Translations under genes and position numbers: made by a program
Part shown: positions 44,218 through 53,770 of the stretch, in pieces
Numbering within the stretch: position 1 is the first letter of the stretch
Layout: each line of letters begins with the position of its first letter
The notes under the pieces: generated by a model
The model's database searches: none
Told to the model about the DNA's origin: nothing
The model's input: the letters and a program-made list of their open reading frames with translations, nothing else
From: Segatella copri
GTDB taxonomy: Bacteria; Bacteroidota; Bacteroidia; Bacteroidales; Bacteroidaceae
DNA length: 64,000 bases
Direction of reading: 5' to 3'
NCBI RefSeq assembly: GCF_015074785.1
Contig: NZ_CP042464.1
Coordinates: forward strand, 2,415,001-2,479,000

Positions 44218-44244
44218 GGTATTCGGACTAACTTATCCGAATAC
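44218..44244 (+). terminator. Hairpin after the Abi gene
   Basis: GGTATTCGGA/TCCGAATACC, a perfect 10-bp stem without an immediate T-run; TTTTG comes 13 bases later. From 44245 to 44414 I see nothing else. Confidence 0.45.
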
Positions 44245-44414
44245 CTGCTGCCATAAAGTTTTGTTGCTAATGATGATTCTTACATCTGCTTACATATACT
44301 TTTGTAATACAGACTCTCTGCTATTCCCTTGTGTATGAATCGTAGCTGTTGCCACAAAATAGTTGCCATCTTCCTTATGTACAAGCTTGGTACTAGGCTG
44401 CTTTAGAGCTTTAT

Positions 44415-44676
44415 GTTAAAAAAACTAAGTCATAGTTTTCTCCCTCACAACTCATGGTTTCTTTCATCATAACTCATAGGTTTCTTTCCAGCATCTCATA
44501 GGTTTCGGCACCATATCCCATGGTTTTCAAGCAAAAAAGGGCTAAAAAAACAACACGGACAAATTGAATTTGTCCGAACAAATTATCCACAGTCTTATAA
44601 ATTACTTATTTTCAACAACTTACAAGCTACCAGACAAATGAGCCGGACAAATTCAATTTGTCCGTGTTTTAAAAAT
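44415..44676. repeat. 262-bp island repeat, right copy
   Basis: Second copy of 41121-41384, in the same orientation. 22-bp units start at 44429, 44451, 44473, 44495 and 44517; the palindromes are at 44556-44576 and 44644-44664. Confidence 0.9.
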
Positions 44677-44716
44677 AAAGCGTAAGCGTCTCCACTTGCC
44701 GATGTTCCCGAAATTA

Positions 44717-44794
44717 CGTCACGACGTAACATCTGAGGCGTCACGACGTAGCAATCGACGCGTCACGACGTAGCGACAGATACGTCGCGACGTT
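44717..44794. repeat. Tandem array, 22-bp period, 4 units, running into the GH43 stop codon
   Basis: CGTCACGACGTA starts at 44717, 44739 and 44761, and CGTCGCGACGTT at 44783. The last unit overlaps the TAA stop (complement) of the GH43 gene by two bases. It contains the perfect palindrome ACGTCGCGACGT. Confidence 0.9.
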
Positions 44795-45836
44795 ATTCCA
44801 GCGTCAGCCACCCATCTTCCGTCCAGTTGATTTTCTTCTGAACCAGGATGCTGGCACCATTCTTGGCTACACTGTAACCATGACAGAAGAAGAAATCGCC
44901 ATCAGAGAAAGAGTAGGCAGAACAATGACCCATCGCCTCATATTCCTTCTTATCGCCTTCCAGAATCAGCGTACCACCGCCATTGCGCATGTCTCTGCCT
45001 GCCTTATCCAAATAAGGACCAGCCACCTTCTTGCTTCTGCCCACGGCAACACGATAGTTGCTCTTGATGCCACGGCAGCAGTAATCCCAGCTCACGAAGA
45101 GATAGTAATAATCACCATGTTTCATGATGAAAGGAGCCTCGATGGCATTGGTGCCGGCAAACTTAGAAGTAGGATTCGGCTCTACAGAAGTATCGCCCAC
45201 GGCATGACGACGGGCGATGGTCTGAGGCTTGGCACCCTTCTTGACATGCATCGTCTTCTTATCCAACTTAATCATCTGGATACCATCCCAGAAAGAGCCC
45301 CAGGTAAGCCAAGGGGTTCCCTTCTCATCAACGATGAAATTCGGGTCGATGGCATTCCAGTTGTCTCTATCACCCTTGGAGGCGACGAGGCAGCCCTCAT
45401 CCTTCCATCCATCCTTATCAGATAAGGAAGTATTGCTCAGCAAGCCGATGGCAGATGTGTTCTTGCCAAAGGTAGAACAGGAATAAGCCAGATACCACTT
45501 GTTCTTGAATCGGATAACATCCGGTGCCCAGATATGCGTGGTAAAACCCGGCACACTATCATGCGTCCATGCCGGAATCTCGCTGTTCTTGAGCACGCCC
45601 TGAGGAACGATGGTCCAATGCTTGCGGTCGGTGGAAGTCATCTGCGTGATGCCATGACCTGTGCAGTAGAGATAGTACTTGCCATTCTCATACGCCATCA
45701 CGGGGTCGTGGACAAAAGGAGTATCTACCACAATCGGTTCCTGCGGAGCATTCTGTGCCATCATCTGGCAACCACCTTTTACAACAGGAGCAGCAATGAA
45801 CATTGCTGCTCCCAATAGTATTTTAGAAATCTTCAT
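44793..45836 (-). CDS. GH43 arabinan endo-1,5-alpha-L-arabinanase-like enzyme
   Basis: 347 residues with a signal sequence (a GGC near residue 23 could be a lipobox). Single five-bladed GH43 propeller. The base is D in FVHDPVM, the pKa modulator D in AIDPNF and the acid E in NAIEAPF. THIWAPDVIRF and WLTWGSFWDGIQM are typical of endo-arabinanases, which cut the alpha-1,5-arabinan backbone. It is the last gene of the polysaccharide locus, 31 bp after the larger GH43 gene. Its 3' end borders a 22-bp tandem array, and its last 17 bases recur beyond the Abi island at 41391. Confidence 0.9.
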   Translation of the reverse strand: MKISKILLGAAMFIAAPVVKGGCQMMAQNAPQEPIVVDTPFVHDPVMAYENGKYYLYCTGHGITQMTSTDRKHWTIVPQGVLKNSEIPAWTHDSVPGFTTHIWAPDVIRFKNKWYLAYSCSTFGKNTSAIGLLSNTSLSDKDGWKDEGCLVASKGDRDNWNAIDPNFIVDEKGTPWLTWGSFWDGIQMIKLDKKTMHVKKGAKPQTIARRHAVGDTSVEPNPTSKFAGTNAIEAPFIMKHGDYYYLFVSWDYCCRGIKSNYRVAVGRSKKVAGPYLDKAGRDMRNGGGTLILEGDKKEYEAMGHCSAYSFSDGDFFFCHGYSVAKNGASILVQKKINWTEDGWLTLE

Positions 45837-45867
45837 ATAATTACACCTTATTATATATATAAGAGAA

Positions 45868-48549
45868 TTACTTGTTCACAAATTTCTTTCCGTTCACAAT
45901 CACTACACCCTTGTATCTCTTGTCTACCTGCTGACCGGAGAGGTTGAACCACTTGCCGTCATTCTTCTTCTGAATGATGATAGGGTTCGAGATGCCTGTA
46001 GAAAGGCTTGAGCCGTCGATGTAAGAGTTCTCACCGGTAAAGAACACGTTAATCTCAGACGGCTTATCTGTAATAGTCTTTGTATATGAATAATGATACA
46101 CCTTATTATCCGTTGTGGTAATCACAGCAGTCATCTTGAATGCGCCTGTAGCTGCATATTCCACGGTCATATCTACCAAAGAACCATTCATATCCTTCGC
46201 AAATGTATCCCAGTTGTAATCGCTGACACATCCTTTGTTGCTCCAGGCAATATTTTCAAAGTTGTCATTGCGTAACATAACATACTCCTTATAGCCAACA
46301 GCGCCATGAGCTACGTTAGAAACACCCAATACCCAACTCTTGTAAAATTCTGCACCCACAGTATAGTTATAGAACTTAAACTGTGCCTTATTGCCAGCCT
46401 TCACAGTATAATCCTGGCTCAGGTTAGTAGCATAGGCATTCGTTGTATTCTTTTGTGCAGAAACAGGATAGTAAACCGGAGTCGTTTCCTCTGCCTCAGC
46501 ATCGATGTTCAGGGTATAATCCTTAGTATATTCATAACCGTCCTTGCTGACAGTCATGGTCATGGTGACCTTACCCTTGCCTTTTACTACGCCCTCATCG
46601 GTCAGAATAGAAGGATTGCTTGACTTCCATGAAATGGTAGCACCGAGATGCCCCTCTGTTGGGAGGTTTGGCATAGAATTCAAAGTTGCACCATCTGCGA
46701 AAGGAACGCTGGTCTTATCCAATGTATATTTGATAGCCGCCTTGGCATCAGCCTTGCTTCCCCAGATACTCAAGCCGCGAGTCTGCAAACTGGCACCACC
46801 CGATGTAGCCAAACCGTCAGAAGAACTGAGGGCTGTAAAGCAGAGCGCCTTGATATTGGTATAATCAATGGTCTGCTTGGTAAGCACACCCTTGAACTTC
46901 ACCTCAGCATTGGCTGTAGCAACACCCTTCAAGGTAAGATTGATGTAGCTTGTACCGCTCACCAGTTCCCATTTTCCGGTATACTCGCCTGAGATAGAAC
47001 CATCTGCATTGAGATGTATGGTAACAGGCTTCTCATAATCCATTGCTGCCGTATTCTGACGGTAAGGATGAGCTATTATCTGATAATCACCCTCTACCTT
47101 TGTTGCATCATAGAGCTGCTGGGTAGCAATATCATTATCAGTATAAGTTTCGCCGCTAAACTCGTAAGGAGCAGCAACCAGCCAACCGTCCTGGTTAACG
47201 AAGAGCTGATGTACACGAACCTCATGCTCCTCATCTCTGTTCATGAAGCGGGTATGGTAAACGATGAGTGCTCGTCCCTTATGGTCTACAATGGCTGAGT
47301 TATGTCCCTGAGCCAGTTCGGCATTAGGCATGGTTTCCCACTGGTAGTTGCCGAAGAGTTTCACACCCTCGTCGCGCTTGGCATCGCTACCGAAGTTGAG
47401 AATATACTTGCCATACATGGCATCAATGCCCGTTGAAGTAAGACAGTCCTTATAAGGTCCGTCAGGCTTCTCTGAACGGAAAACACGAATCTGATAGCCA
47501 CCGGCAGCCGTCAAGCCGCCATAGCTCATAAAGAGATAATAGTACTTACCTACCTTCTGGATATAGCTAGCCTCGCCGGAAACACCCCAGCCACCAGCTA
47601 TCTTCTTGCCGAAATAGGGGTCGCTGGTAGCATTTGCATTTGCCGCTCCCGCTGTAGTTGTTACTCCCTTCACCTGGTATGGGTAGGTATAAGTATAGTC
47701 ACGAAGACCATTCTCCTTGTCAAGTTTAATCATGAAGATGCCTGCAAACCATGAGCCATAGCTCATCCAGAGATTGTCATCGTCATCATAGAACACGCAT
47801 GGGTCGATACAGTTGGGACCATAAGGATTCCATTCGTCCGTGTTGTATCGCTGAGGCAGGGATGTGCAACCTGTAGCAATCGCCAAGTCGGTATTCTTCC
47901 AGTCACCTGAGGCTGCGAAACCATTGTGGGCATATCTTCCCGAAAAGCCTGAGCATACCACTGGTCCCTGATAAATCCAAGGTCCCTCGAGGTCGTCGGA
48001 TATAAAGCACACGATGGTAGAGCACCAGTTGTCGCCATTCAGACTCATATACATACACCATTTCTTCATGGTCTTGTTGTAGATGACGTCTGGTGCCCAC
48101 TGCATGCCTTTCACATTATTGCCTTTCGCCTGCCAGGCATGGGCATCGAAGTTAGGAAAATCGACTTCCTCGCCCTTATAGTTCTTCACCTTCTTCACCA
48201 TTTGGGTAGAATAAGCGTCCTTAAAGTTCACTAGTTTACCATTCACGTCAGCAAAAAGACTGTTGCTGGTTCCGGCATTCTCCTCACCCGTCTTAAAGGT
48301 GTTCCATATCTGATAGTTGCCCGTAGCATAAGTCTTGGCTCTGCCAAGATGCGAACCGTAGATATAATATTTAGGGGTAGTGGTAGAGCCCGTAACATCC
48401 ATCACGATAGAAGGGTCATGCACCGCGATGCGCCCTGTTATCGTTTGGGTAGCGTATGCATTAGCCAGATCATTATCGCCGACAGCCGTCTGAGCCATAG
48501 CTCCGTTCATCGCCATCAGACTCATGATAGAAAGTAATAACTTCTTCAT
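45868..48549 (-). CDS. Large multidomain GH43 enzyme
   Basis: 893 residues. Signal peptide (MSLMAMNGAMAQ). GH43 propeller at about 35-480: base D in AVHDPSIV, D in CIDPCVF, acid E in SGEASYIQ. Then a lipocalin-like GH43_C beta-barrel (about 490-590), an Ig-like domain (about 620-690), an unnamed domain (about 715-845) also found twice in the glycan-binding lipoprotein of this locus, and a C-terminal NLSGQQV...GVVIVNGKKFV tail like those of many secreted Prevotella proteins. It probably degrades arabinan at the cell surface. A perfect hairpin separates it from the upstream susD. Confidence 0.88.
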   Translation of the reverse strand: MKKLLLSIMSLMAMNGAMAQTAVGDNDLANAYATQTITGRIAVHDPSIVMDVTGSTTTPKYYIYGSHLGRAKTYATGNYQIWNTFKTGEENAGTSNSLFADVNGKLVNFKDAYSTQMVKKVKNYKGEEVDFPNFDAHAWQAKGNNVKGMQWAPDVIYNKTMKKWCMYMSLNGDNWCSTIVCFISDDLEGPWIYQGPVVCSGFSGRYAHNGFAASGDWKNTDLAIATGCTSLPQRYNTDEWNPYGPNCIDPCVFYDDDDNLWMSYGSWFAGIFMIKLDKENGLRDYTYTYPYQVKGVTTTAGAANANATSDPYFGKKIAGGWGVSGEASYIQKVGKYYYLFMSYGGLTAAGGYQIRVFRSEKPDGPYKDCLTSTGIDAMYGKYILNFGSDAKRDEGVKLFGNYQWETMPNAELAQGHNSAIVDHKGRALIVYHTRFMNRDEEHEVRVHQLFVNQDGWLVAAPYEFSGETYTDNDIATQQLYDATKVEGDYQIIAHPYRQNTAAMDYEKPVTIHLNADGSISGEYTGKWELVSGTSYINLTLKGVATANAEVKFKGVLTKQTIDYTNIKALCFTALSSSDGLATSGGASLQTRGLSIWGSKADAKAAIKYTLDKTSVPFADGATLNSMPNLPTEGHLGATISWKSSNPSILTDEGVVKGKGKVTMTMTVSKDGYEYTKDYTLNIDAEAEETTPVYYPVSAQKNTTNAYATNLSQDYTVKAGNKAQFKFYNYTVGAEFYKSWVLGVSNVAHGAVGYKEYVMLRNDNFENIAWSNKGCVSDYNWDTFAKDMNGSLVDMTVEYAATGAFKMTAVITTTDNKVYHYSYTKTITDKPSEINVFFTGENSYIDGSSLSTGISNPIIIQKKNDGKWFNLSGQQVDKRYKGVVIVNGKKFVNK

Positions 48550-48589
48550 ACGATTTCAAGTTTAAGATATGATTTTTTTAAACCAAGGA

Positions 48590-48617
48590 AGGTCTATGGT
48601 GTTTTCGCCATAGACCT
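48590..48617 (-). terminator. Intercistronic hairpin between susD and the GH43 genes
   Basis: AGGTCTATGG/CCATAGACCT, a perfect 10-bp stem with an 8-base loop, in the 100-bp gap. On the minus strand it is followed, after 11 bases, by TTTAAAAAAATC, so it is not a classic terminator. A role in partial termination or mRNA end protection is inferred. Confidence 0.55.
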
Positions 48618-48649
48618 CACCTAAAATATATAATGTATATTGACAAAGA

Positions 48650-50476
48650 TTACTTACCGGTTGTTTCACCCTCAGTAGTCTCGCCACCTTCAGTGGTGTC
48701 GTCCTTCTTAGGAGCATCAGAGAGTTCCCAACCTGCATTCTGTCCTAAGTTAGGATTCTTCTTGTAAGTGTCATCAGGCACTGGGAAGTAATAATTCTTA
48801 GGAATAGAGAACGCACGAGTAGGATGGGTATTATCGTTGCGATAAGTATATACCTGGCTCTCATTAGGAGTTACAACAACGCTATAGATGTTGTAAACCT
48901 GCTTGTAGCGTGGCTCACTCTTCTCTGTAGCAGCACTCTTGCCATCAAACAATTTCCAGCGGCGCTCATCGAAGAAACGGTGATCCTCGAAAGCCAACTC
49001 GATGCGGCGCTCGTTGCGGATACGCTCACGAAGCTGTTCCTTGGTCATACCCTTGTAAGCAGGCATACCCACACGGGCACGAACCTGGTTTACATAGTCG
49101 TAGGCAGCCTCAGGACCCTTTGCCTCGTTCAAAGCCTCAGCAGCATTGAGCAGAATCTCCGCATAGCGGAAGATAGGGCAAGCGGTAACGTATGTGGTAG
49201 GGTTCTTGAAGCTCATATTGTGAACGAACTTCTTAGAGTAGTAACCGGTAGTGGTACCACCATGAAGATCCTGGTAGTCTTTGCCACCTACAGATACATC
49301 CACGGCACGCTCCTCGTCCTGACTCTTGTCTCCCCAGATACTTCCCTGGTGGAAGATGGTCTGCTCCAGACGTGGGTCACGGTTCTTGTATGGATCCTGG
49401 TCGTTGTAAGAAGGATCCTGATCGATAGGAAGACCATTGATGGTCTCGTAAGAATCAACCAGATTCTGTGTAGGGTTTACGCGACCGGTAGAGTTCACAT
49501 TACCGGAGAAACCACAAGGAGTGTTGAACATCTCAATTTCTCGTGTATTCCACTCACTGCGGCTGAGGATATACTCAGGGTTCAGGTGAGGGGTACTGGT
49601 GAAGCACTCATAATAGTTCTTGTTAGGGTTGTTATCGCTTGTAGTGTACAGACGATAAGGATTGGCAGAACTCTTATTGGCATTGATGAAAGCGAGGGCT
49701 GCATCAGCAGCTTCCTGCCACCAGGTAACATCATTTGTAGGATTGTTCAGTGCAGAAGCACGATAGAGCAATGCTCTTGACTTCAATGCATAGACAGCAG
49801 CACCATTGATACGTCCCCAGTTCTCATTTTCATTGCTGTAACGGAATGGGAGCGCACCGCTCTGGATGATGGCATCGCATTCATCAGCTACCCATTTCAA
49901 TGCTTCAGGAGCTGGAGTACGGGCAATAGAAGCAGCCTCTGCATTATCCAACACATGATCCTCGATAGGCACTGCACCGAAATAGCCAATCATATCGAAA
50001 TGAAGGATGGCACGGATGAAACGCGCCTCTGCCTTGTAACGGTCGCAGAGTTTGTTGTCGTCACCGCTCTTCTCTGCATTTCCGATGACACTCTCACGTG
50101 CCTTTGAAATGAAGTCGTTGCAGACACGGATGCCCTTCAGATCGTTGCTCCAATAATTCTCAGCAAACCAGTGGTTCTTGGCATCATATGAATCGTTCAA
50201 CACACTGTGATAGTAATGCACATTCCAGTAAGAGATGGCATTATCGGTCATACAGTCACGAGAAGCAGCACGGAACTGACCATCGGTATATCCCGCAAAG
50301 GCATCAGGCAAATAGGTATAGGCATTTGCCAAGACACCACGGGTACGGTCGTAGTTGCTGTAGATGTTCTCGTCAGTATAAGTCAAGTCGACTTCCTTAT
50401 CGAGGATGTCGCTGCAGGAGGTCATACCTCCTACAGCCAGCATCGCCAATGATATATTAACTAATATCTTTTTCAT
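48650..50476 (-). CDS. SusD-family lipoprotein (second pair)
   Basis: 608 residues. Lipoprotein signal ending VGGMTSCSDILDKEVD. Standard SusD helices with AEARFIRAILHFDMIGYFG and the C-terminal ELAFEDHRFFDERRW region. The last 20 residues are an unusual tail rich in T, G, E and K after the conserved end. It is the surface lid of the upstream SusC transporter. Two tandem SusC/SusD pairs in one operon are known from the arabinan locus of Bacteroides thetaiotaomicron, as I recall. Confidence 0.93.
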   Translation of the reverse strand: MKKILVNISLAMLAVGGMTSCSDILDKEVDLTYTDENIYSNYDRTRGVLANAYTYLPDAFAGYTDGQFRAASRDCMTDNAISYWNVHYYHSVLNDSYDAKNHWFAENYWSNDLKGIRVCNDFISKARESVIGNAEKSGDDNKLCDRYKAEARFIRAILHFDMIGYFGAVPIEDHVLDNAEAASIARTPAPEALKWVADECDAIIQSGALPFRYSNENENWGRINGAAVYALKSRALLYRASALNNPTNDVTWWQEAADAALAFINANKSSANPYRLYTTSDNNPNKNYYECFTSTPHLNPEYILSRSEWNTREIEMFNTPCGFSGNVNSTGRVNPTQNLVDSYETINGLPIDQDPSYNDQDPYKNRDPRLEQTIFHQGSIWGDKSQDEERAVDVSVGGKDYQDLHGGTTTGYYSKKFVHNMSFKNPTTYVTACPIFRYAEILLNAAEALNEAKGPEAAYDYVNQVRARVGMPAYKGMTKEQLRERIRNERRIELAFEDHRFFDERRWKLFDGKSAATEKSEPRYKQVYNIYSVVVTPNESQVYTYRNDNTHPTRAFSIPKNYYFPVPDDTYKKNPNLGQNAGWELSDAPKKDDTTEGGETTEGETTGK

Positions 50477-50497
50477 ATTCGTTTTTGATAAAATTGA

Positions 50498-53400
50498 TTA
50501 GAAACCAATGTTAATACCAAATGTAAATGACTTTGTCTTTGGATACCACCAGCAGTAGCTCAATGGCTTCTCTGGGTCTACATCATCTGGCAGACTGCTA
50601 AAGGTAGCAATATTGTAAGCGCTGAAGTAAACGCGGCACTTAGTCATCCACAACTTAGAAATCAACTTAGCAGGCAAAGAGTATCCTACCTCAATATTAC
50701 GGATAGACCAGAAGTTACCATTGCGTACCCAAATATTGTTCTGGTAAGAACCTGTAGCACGGTCTGAATCAACTGCATCGAATCCATTATAAACAGGACG
50801 TGGATAAGTAGCATTCACGTTGCGAGGATCAGAAGGGTCATCAGTATAGTAACCCCAAGCCTTTGTTACCTCATGGGTACCCATGTTACTCCAACCACTG
50901 TAGCTGATAGCTGGTGAAAGGAATACAGAGCGACGGAGATAAGCATTCACAATCATGCGGGCATCGAAGCCCTTGTACTCGAAACCGAAGTTGAAGGTAG
51001 GAATCATCTCAGGAATGATGGTGTATGAATCTGGCACCATATCCTTTGAGTCAATCACGCGGTCACCATTGATATCCTTGAACACCGCTGTACCCAACTG
51101 CTGTGCTCCATTAGAGAAGCTGTTGTATGGATACTTTTCCGGATGGTCGATAGCATCCTGCTGAGAGGTTGCAATCAGGTTTGGATCTGAAGCCCACTGG
51201 TCGAACTTATAGATGTTCCATCCACCCACACGGTTGGTACCTGTCTGAGCCTGCTCATAGAGTTCGGCTACCGAAGTATTGTCATAGATTCTATGACCTG
51301 CCTTGCGCTGCCACTCTACATCTGGTGCAGTTTCATCGATATCGGTAATCTTGTTGGTATTGAAGGTAAGCTGCCCCTCGATGAAGTACTTGAAGTCCTT
51401 GCCGATATTGCCACGATGTCCGAGAACGAGTTCGTAACCGCGGCTTTCAACCTTACCATATGAATCCTGTGCTACAGGCACACCAAGTATGGTTTCTGGC
51501 ACGGTTGAACGGGATACCAGGATGTTAGAACGCCACTCCTTGAAGATATCGAAGCTACCATAGAGTTTGCTGTTCCAGAGGTTCCAGTCAACACCGAGGT
51601 TTACCATCTTGGAGATTTCCCACTTACTGTTGGCATTACCGGTCTTGCTCTCAGCATAGCCATTCACAAGAGTTCCGTTATAACCGAAACCATAACCGGT
51701 AGCTGAGCCATAGATACTCTGATATGGGTAACGGCCTGCACCAGTAGAAGACTGACCAGCCTCACCATAAGAAGCACGGAGCTTGAGAAGATTGACAAAG
51801 CCAAGTTTCTTCATCCAGGATTCCTCAGAGAGTACCCATCCTGCTGATGCCCCCCAGAAGGTTCCCCAACGGTCGTCTGGTGAGAAGTTATCACATCCCA
51901 TACGAGAGAGGTTGACTGAGGCAATATACTTGTTGGCATAGTCGTATGTTCCCTGGAAGTTGTATGCCAGATAGCGGTTTGAAGATGCACTCTGCTGGGT
52001 AGAGTAATCTGAACCTGCTTCCTCATTACGGTAGTAACGGGCAAAGGCACGGGCATCTACATTGTGCTTACCGAAACTGTTCTTATAACTTACACCACCA
52101 AACAGATTCAGGTTGTAGTAGTAACCACGCTGATTAGCTGATGGGTTGCTCAAAGCTGCCTTGGTTGTATATTTGGTATACTTGAACTGGCTGACATCGG
52201 TAACCGCCAGGTTATCGTAGTCGTAGTTCCATGAATCCATCTGAGCAGTCTGTGTTGACTCGAAAGTCTCGTATGCATCGAAGCTGACTGTACCGAACAA
52301 GCCTAAGCCCTTCAATACAGGACTCAAATCGTACTTGGCATTCAAGGTAGAATACAAGTTACGGCGGCGATTCTTCTCCAAACCGGAACCACCCAGGTAA
52401 CGTACCGGGTTGTTGGCTGTAGATGAAGAATAGATACTTCCGTCAGGGTTATGGGTAGGAGCCATAGGGTTTGCCTCAATTACACCGAAGGTAACGAGGT
52501 TGAACACGCCCTCAGTAGGCTGAGAGATGTTATCTATACGTCCACCCAAGTCGAGAGATACATTCAGATACTTGGATACATCGATATCGATGTTAGAACG
52601 GAGATTCCAGCGGTTCAGTACGTGCTGAGTGCTGTAACCATCATTCATTTCAGTACCCTCGGTATTCCACATACCCTCCTGGCGCAGGTAAGAGAAGCTT
52701 ACATAGTAGCGGGCACGCTGGTTACCGCCACTAATCTGCAGGTTGGTGCGATACTGCGGTGCAGCTTCACGATACAACTGGTCTGCCCAAGATGTATTGA
52801 AGTACTGATACTTGCGGATATCATCGTCAGCAAACTTTCCACCATTGCATACATACTTGTAGTTGTCGAGCTGCTCCTGGGTGTACATCGGATCCATACC
52901 GCTCAGATAGCGTACCTGGTTACGGGTCATCGCCATGTTGTAAGAGTTCTGAACCTCCATCTTGTTGGCGAGGGTCTGGAAACCGACTTCCTGAGTGAAA
53001 TCAATCTTAGTCTTACCGGCATTACCGCGCTTGGTAGTAACCATAATCACACCATTGGCACCACGCATACCATAGATAGAAGAAGCGGCAGCATCCTTCA
53101 ATACGGTGATGCTCTCGATAGGATAAGCATCGAGGAAGGAGAGGTCACGCTCTACGTTATCCACGATGATCAGTGGAGAACGGGCACTCTGGTTGGTGGT
53201 ACGGATACCACGGATAAAGAGGAAACTCTCCGACCATCCTGGCTCAGAAGACCACTCGTAGGTCTGCACACCATTCAGTGTTGAGGTGAAGGCATTCTGA
53301 AGAATAGTAACAGGATGCTTCTGCAATTCCTCGCCTGAAACAACCGAACGGGAATCTGTCAAGATTTTCTTTTTCTGCTCGCCGAAAGGAACAGGAGCGA

Positions 53401-53749
53401 GATGCTCATACTCGTCTGCATCATCTTCCATCTTGATGACGTATGTGCCGTCAAAAGTGGTCACCTTCTCCTGAGCATTCTTGTAACCTACGCTACTAAC
53501 GCAGATTTCATCGCTAGGAGTTACCTTCTTCAATGTAAAGTAACCATCCTTGTCGGTCAGGGCAATGCGGCTTTCCTCTGCCACGTTGACAACAGCTCCA
53601 GGGATTGGTTCACCCTGGCTGTTGACGATTCGGCCTTTGAGCACCTGCTCCTGTGCCAAGACTGAGCTTGAAGCACAGAGAAGTGCACTCAGCATCAAGA
53701 CTTTGCTTGATGAAGATACCTTATTATATATATTCTGAATATTATTCAT
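50498..53749 (-). CDS. SusC-family TonB-dependent transporter (second pair)
   Basis: 1,083 residues. Signal peptide ending SSSVLAQEQ, an N-terminal CarboxypepD-like domain (about 37-110), a plug with PLIIVDNVERDLSFLDAY and SITVLKDAAASSIYGMRGANGVI, and a 22-strand barrel ending SFTFGINIGF. The TonB box is not the usual VVVGYG but lies in a region EHLAPVPFGEQKKK, so this member has a different N-terminal region from its neighbour. It imports oligosaccharides captured by its SusD partner, 21 bp downstream. Confidence 0.94.
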   Translation of the reverse strand: MNNIQNIYNKVSSSSKVLMLSALLCASSSVLAQEQVLKGRIVNSQGEPIPGAVVNVAEESRIALTDKDGYFTLKKVTPSDEICVSSVGYKNAQEKVTTFDGTYVIKMEDDADEYEHLAPVPFGEQKKKILTDSRSVVSGEELQKHPVTILQNAFTSTLNGVQTYEWSSEPGWSESFLFIRGIRTTNQSARSPLIIVDNVERDLSFLDAYPIESITVLKDAAASSIYGMRGANGVIMVTTKRGNAGKTKIDFTQEVGFQTLANKMEVQNSYNMAMTRNQVRYLSGMDPMYTQEQLDNYKYVCNGGKFADDDIRKYQYFNTSWADQLYREAAPQYRTNLQISGGNQRARYYVSFSYLRQEGMWNTEGTEMNDGYSTQHVLNRWNLRSNIDIDVSKYLNVSLDLGGRIDNISQPTEGVFNLVTFGVIEANPMAPTHNPDGSIYSSSTANNPVRYLGGSGLEKNRRRNLYSTLNAKYDLSPVLKGLGLFGTVSFDAYETFESTQTAQMDSWNYDYDNLAVTDVSQFKYTKYTTKAALSNPSANQRGYYYNLNLFGGVSYKNSFGKHNVDARAFARYYRNEEAGSDYSTQQSASSNRYLAYNFQGTYDYANKYIASVNLSRMGCDNFSPDDRWGTFWGASAGWVLSEESWMKKLGFVNLLKLRASYGEAGQSSTGAGRYPYQSIYGSATGYGFGYNGTLVNGYAESKTGNANSKWEISKMVNLGVDWNLWNSKLYGSFDIFKEWRSNILVSRSTVPETILGVPVAQDSYGKVESRGYELVLGHRGNIGKDFKYFIEGQLTFNTNKITDIDETAPDVEWQRKAGHRIYDNTSVAELYEQAQTGTNRVGGWNIYKFDQWASDPNLIATSQQDAIDHPEKYPYNSFSNGAQQLGTAVFKDINGDRVIDSKDMVPDSYTIIPEMIPTFNFGFEYKGFDARMIVNAYLRRSVFLSPAISYSGWSNMGTHEVTKAWGYYTDDPSDPRNVNATYPRPVYNGFDAVDSDRATGSYQNNIWVRNGNFWSIRNIEVGYSLPAKLISKLWMTKCRVYFSAYNIATFSSLPDDVDPEKPLSYCWWYPKTKSFTFGINIGF

Positions 53750-53770
53750 ACGATTCTATCATTAAAAGAG

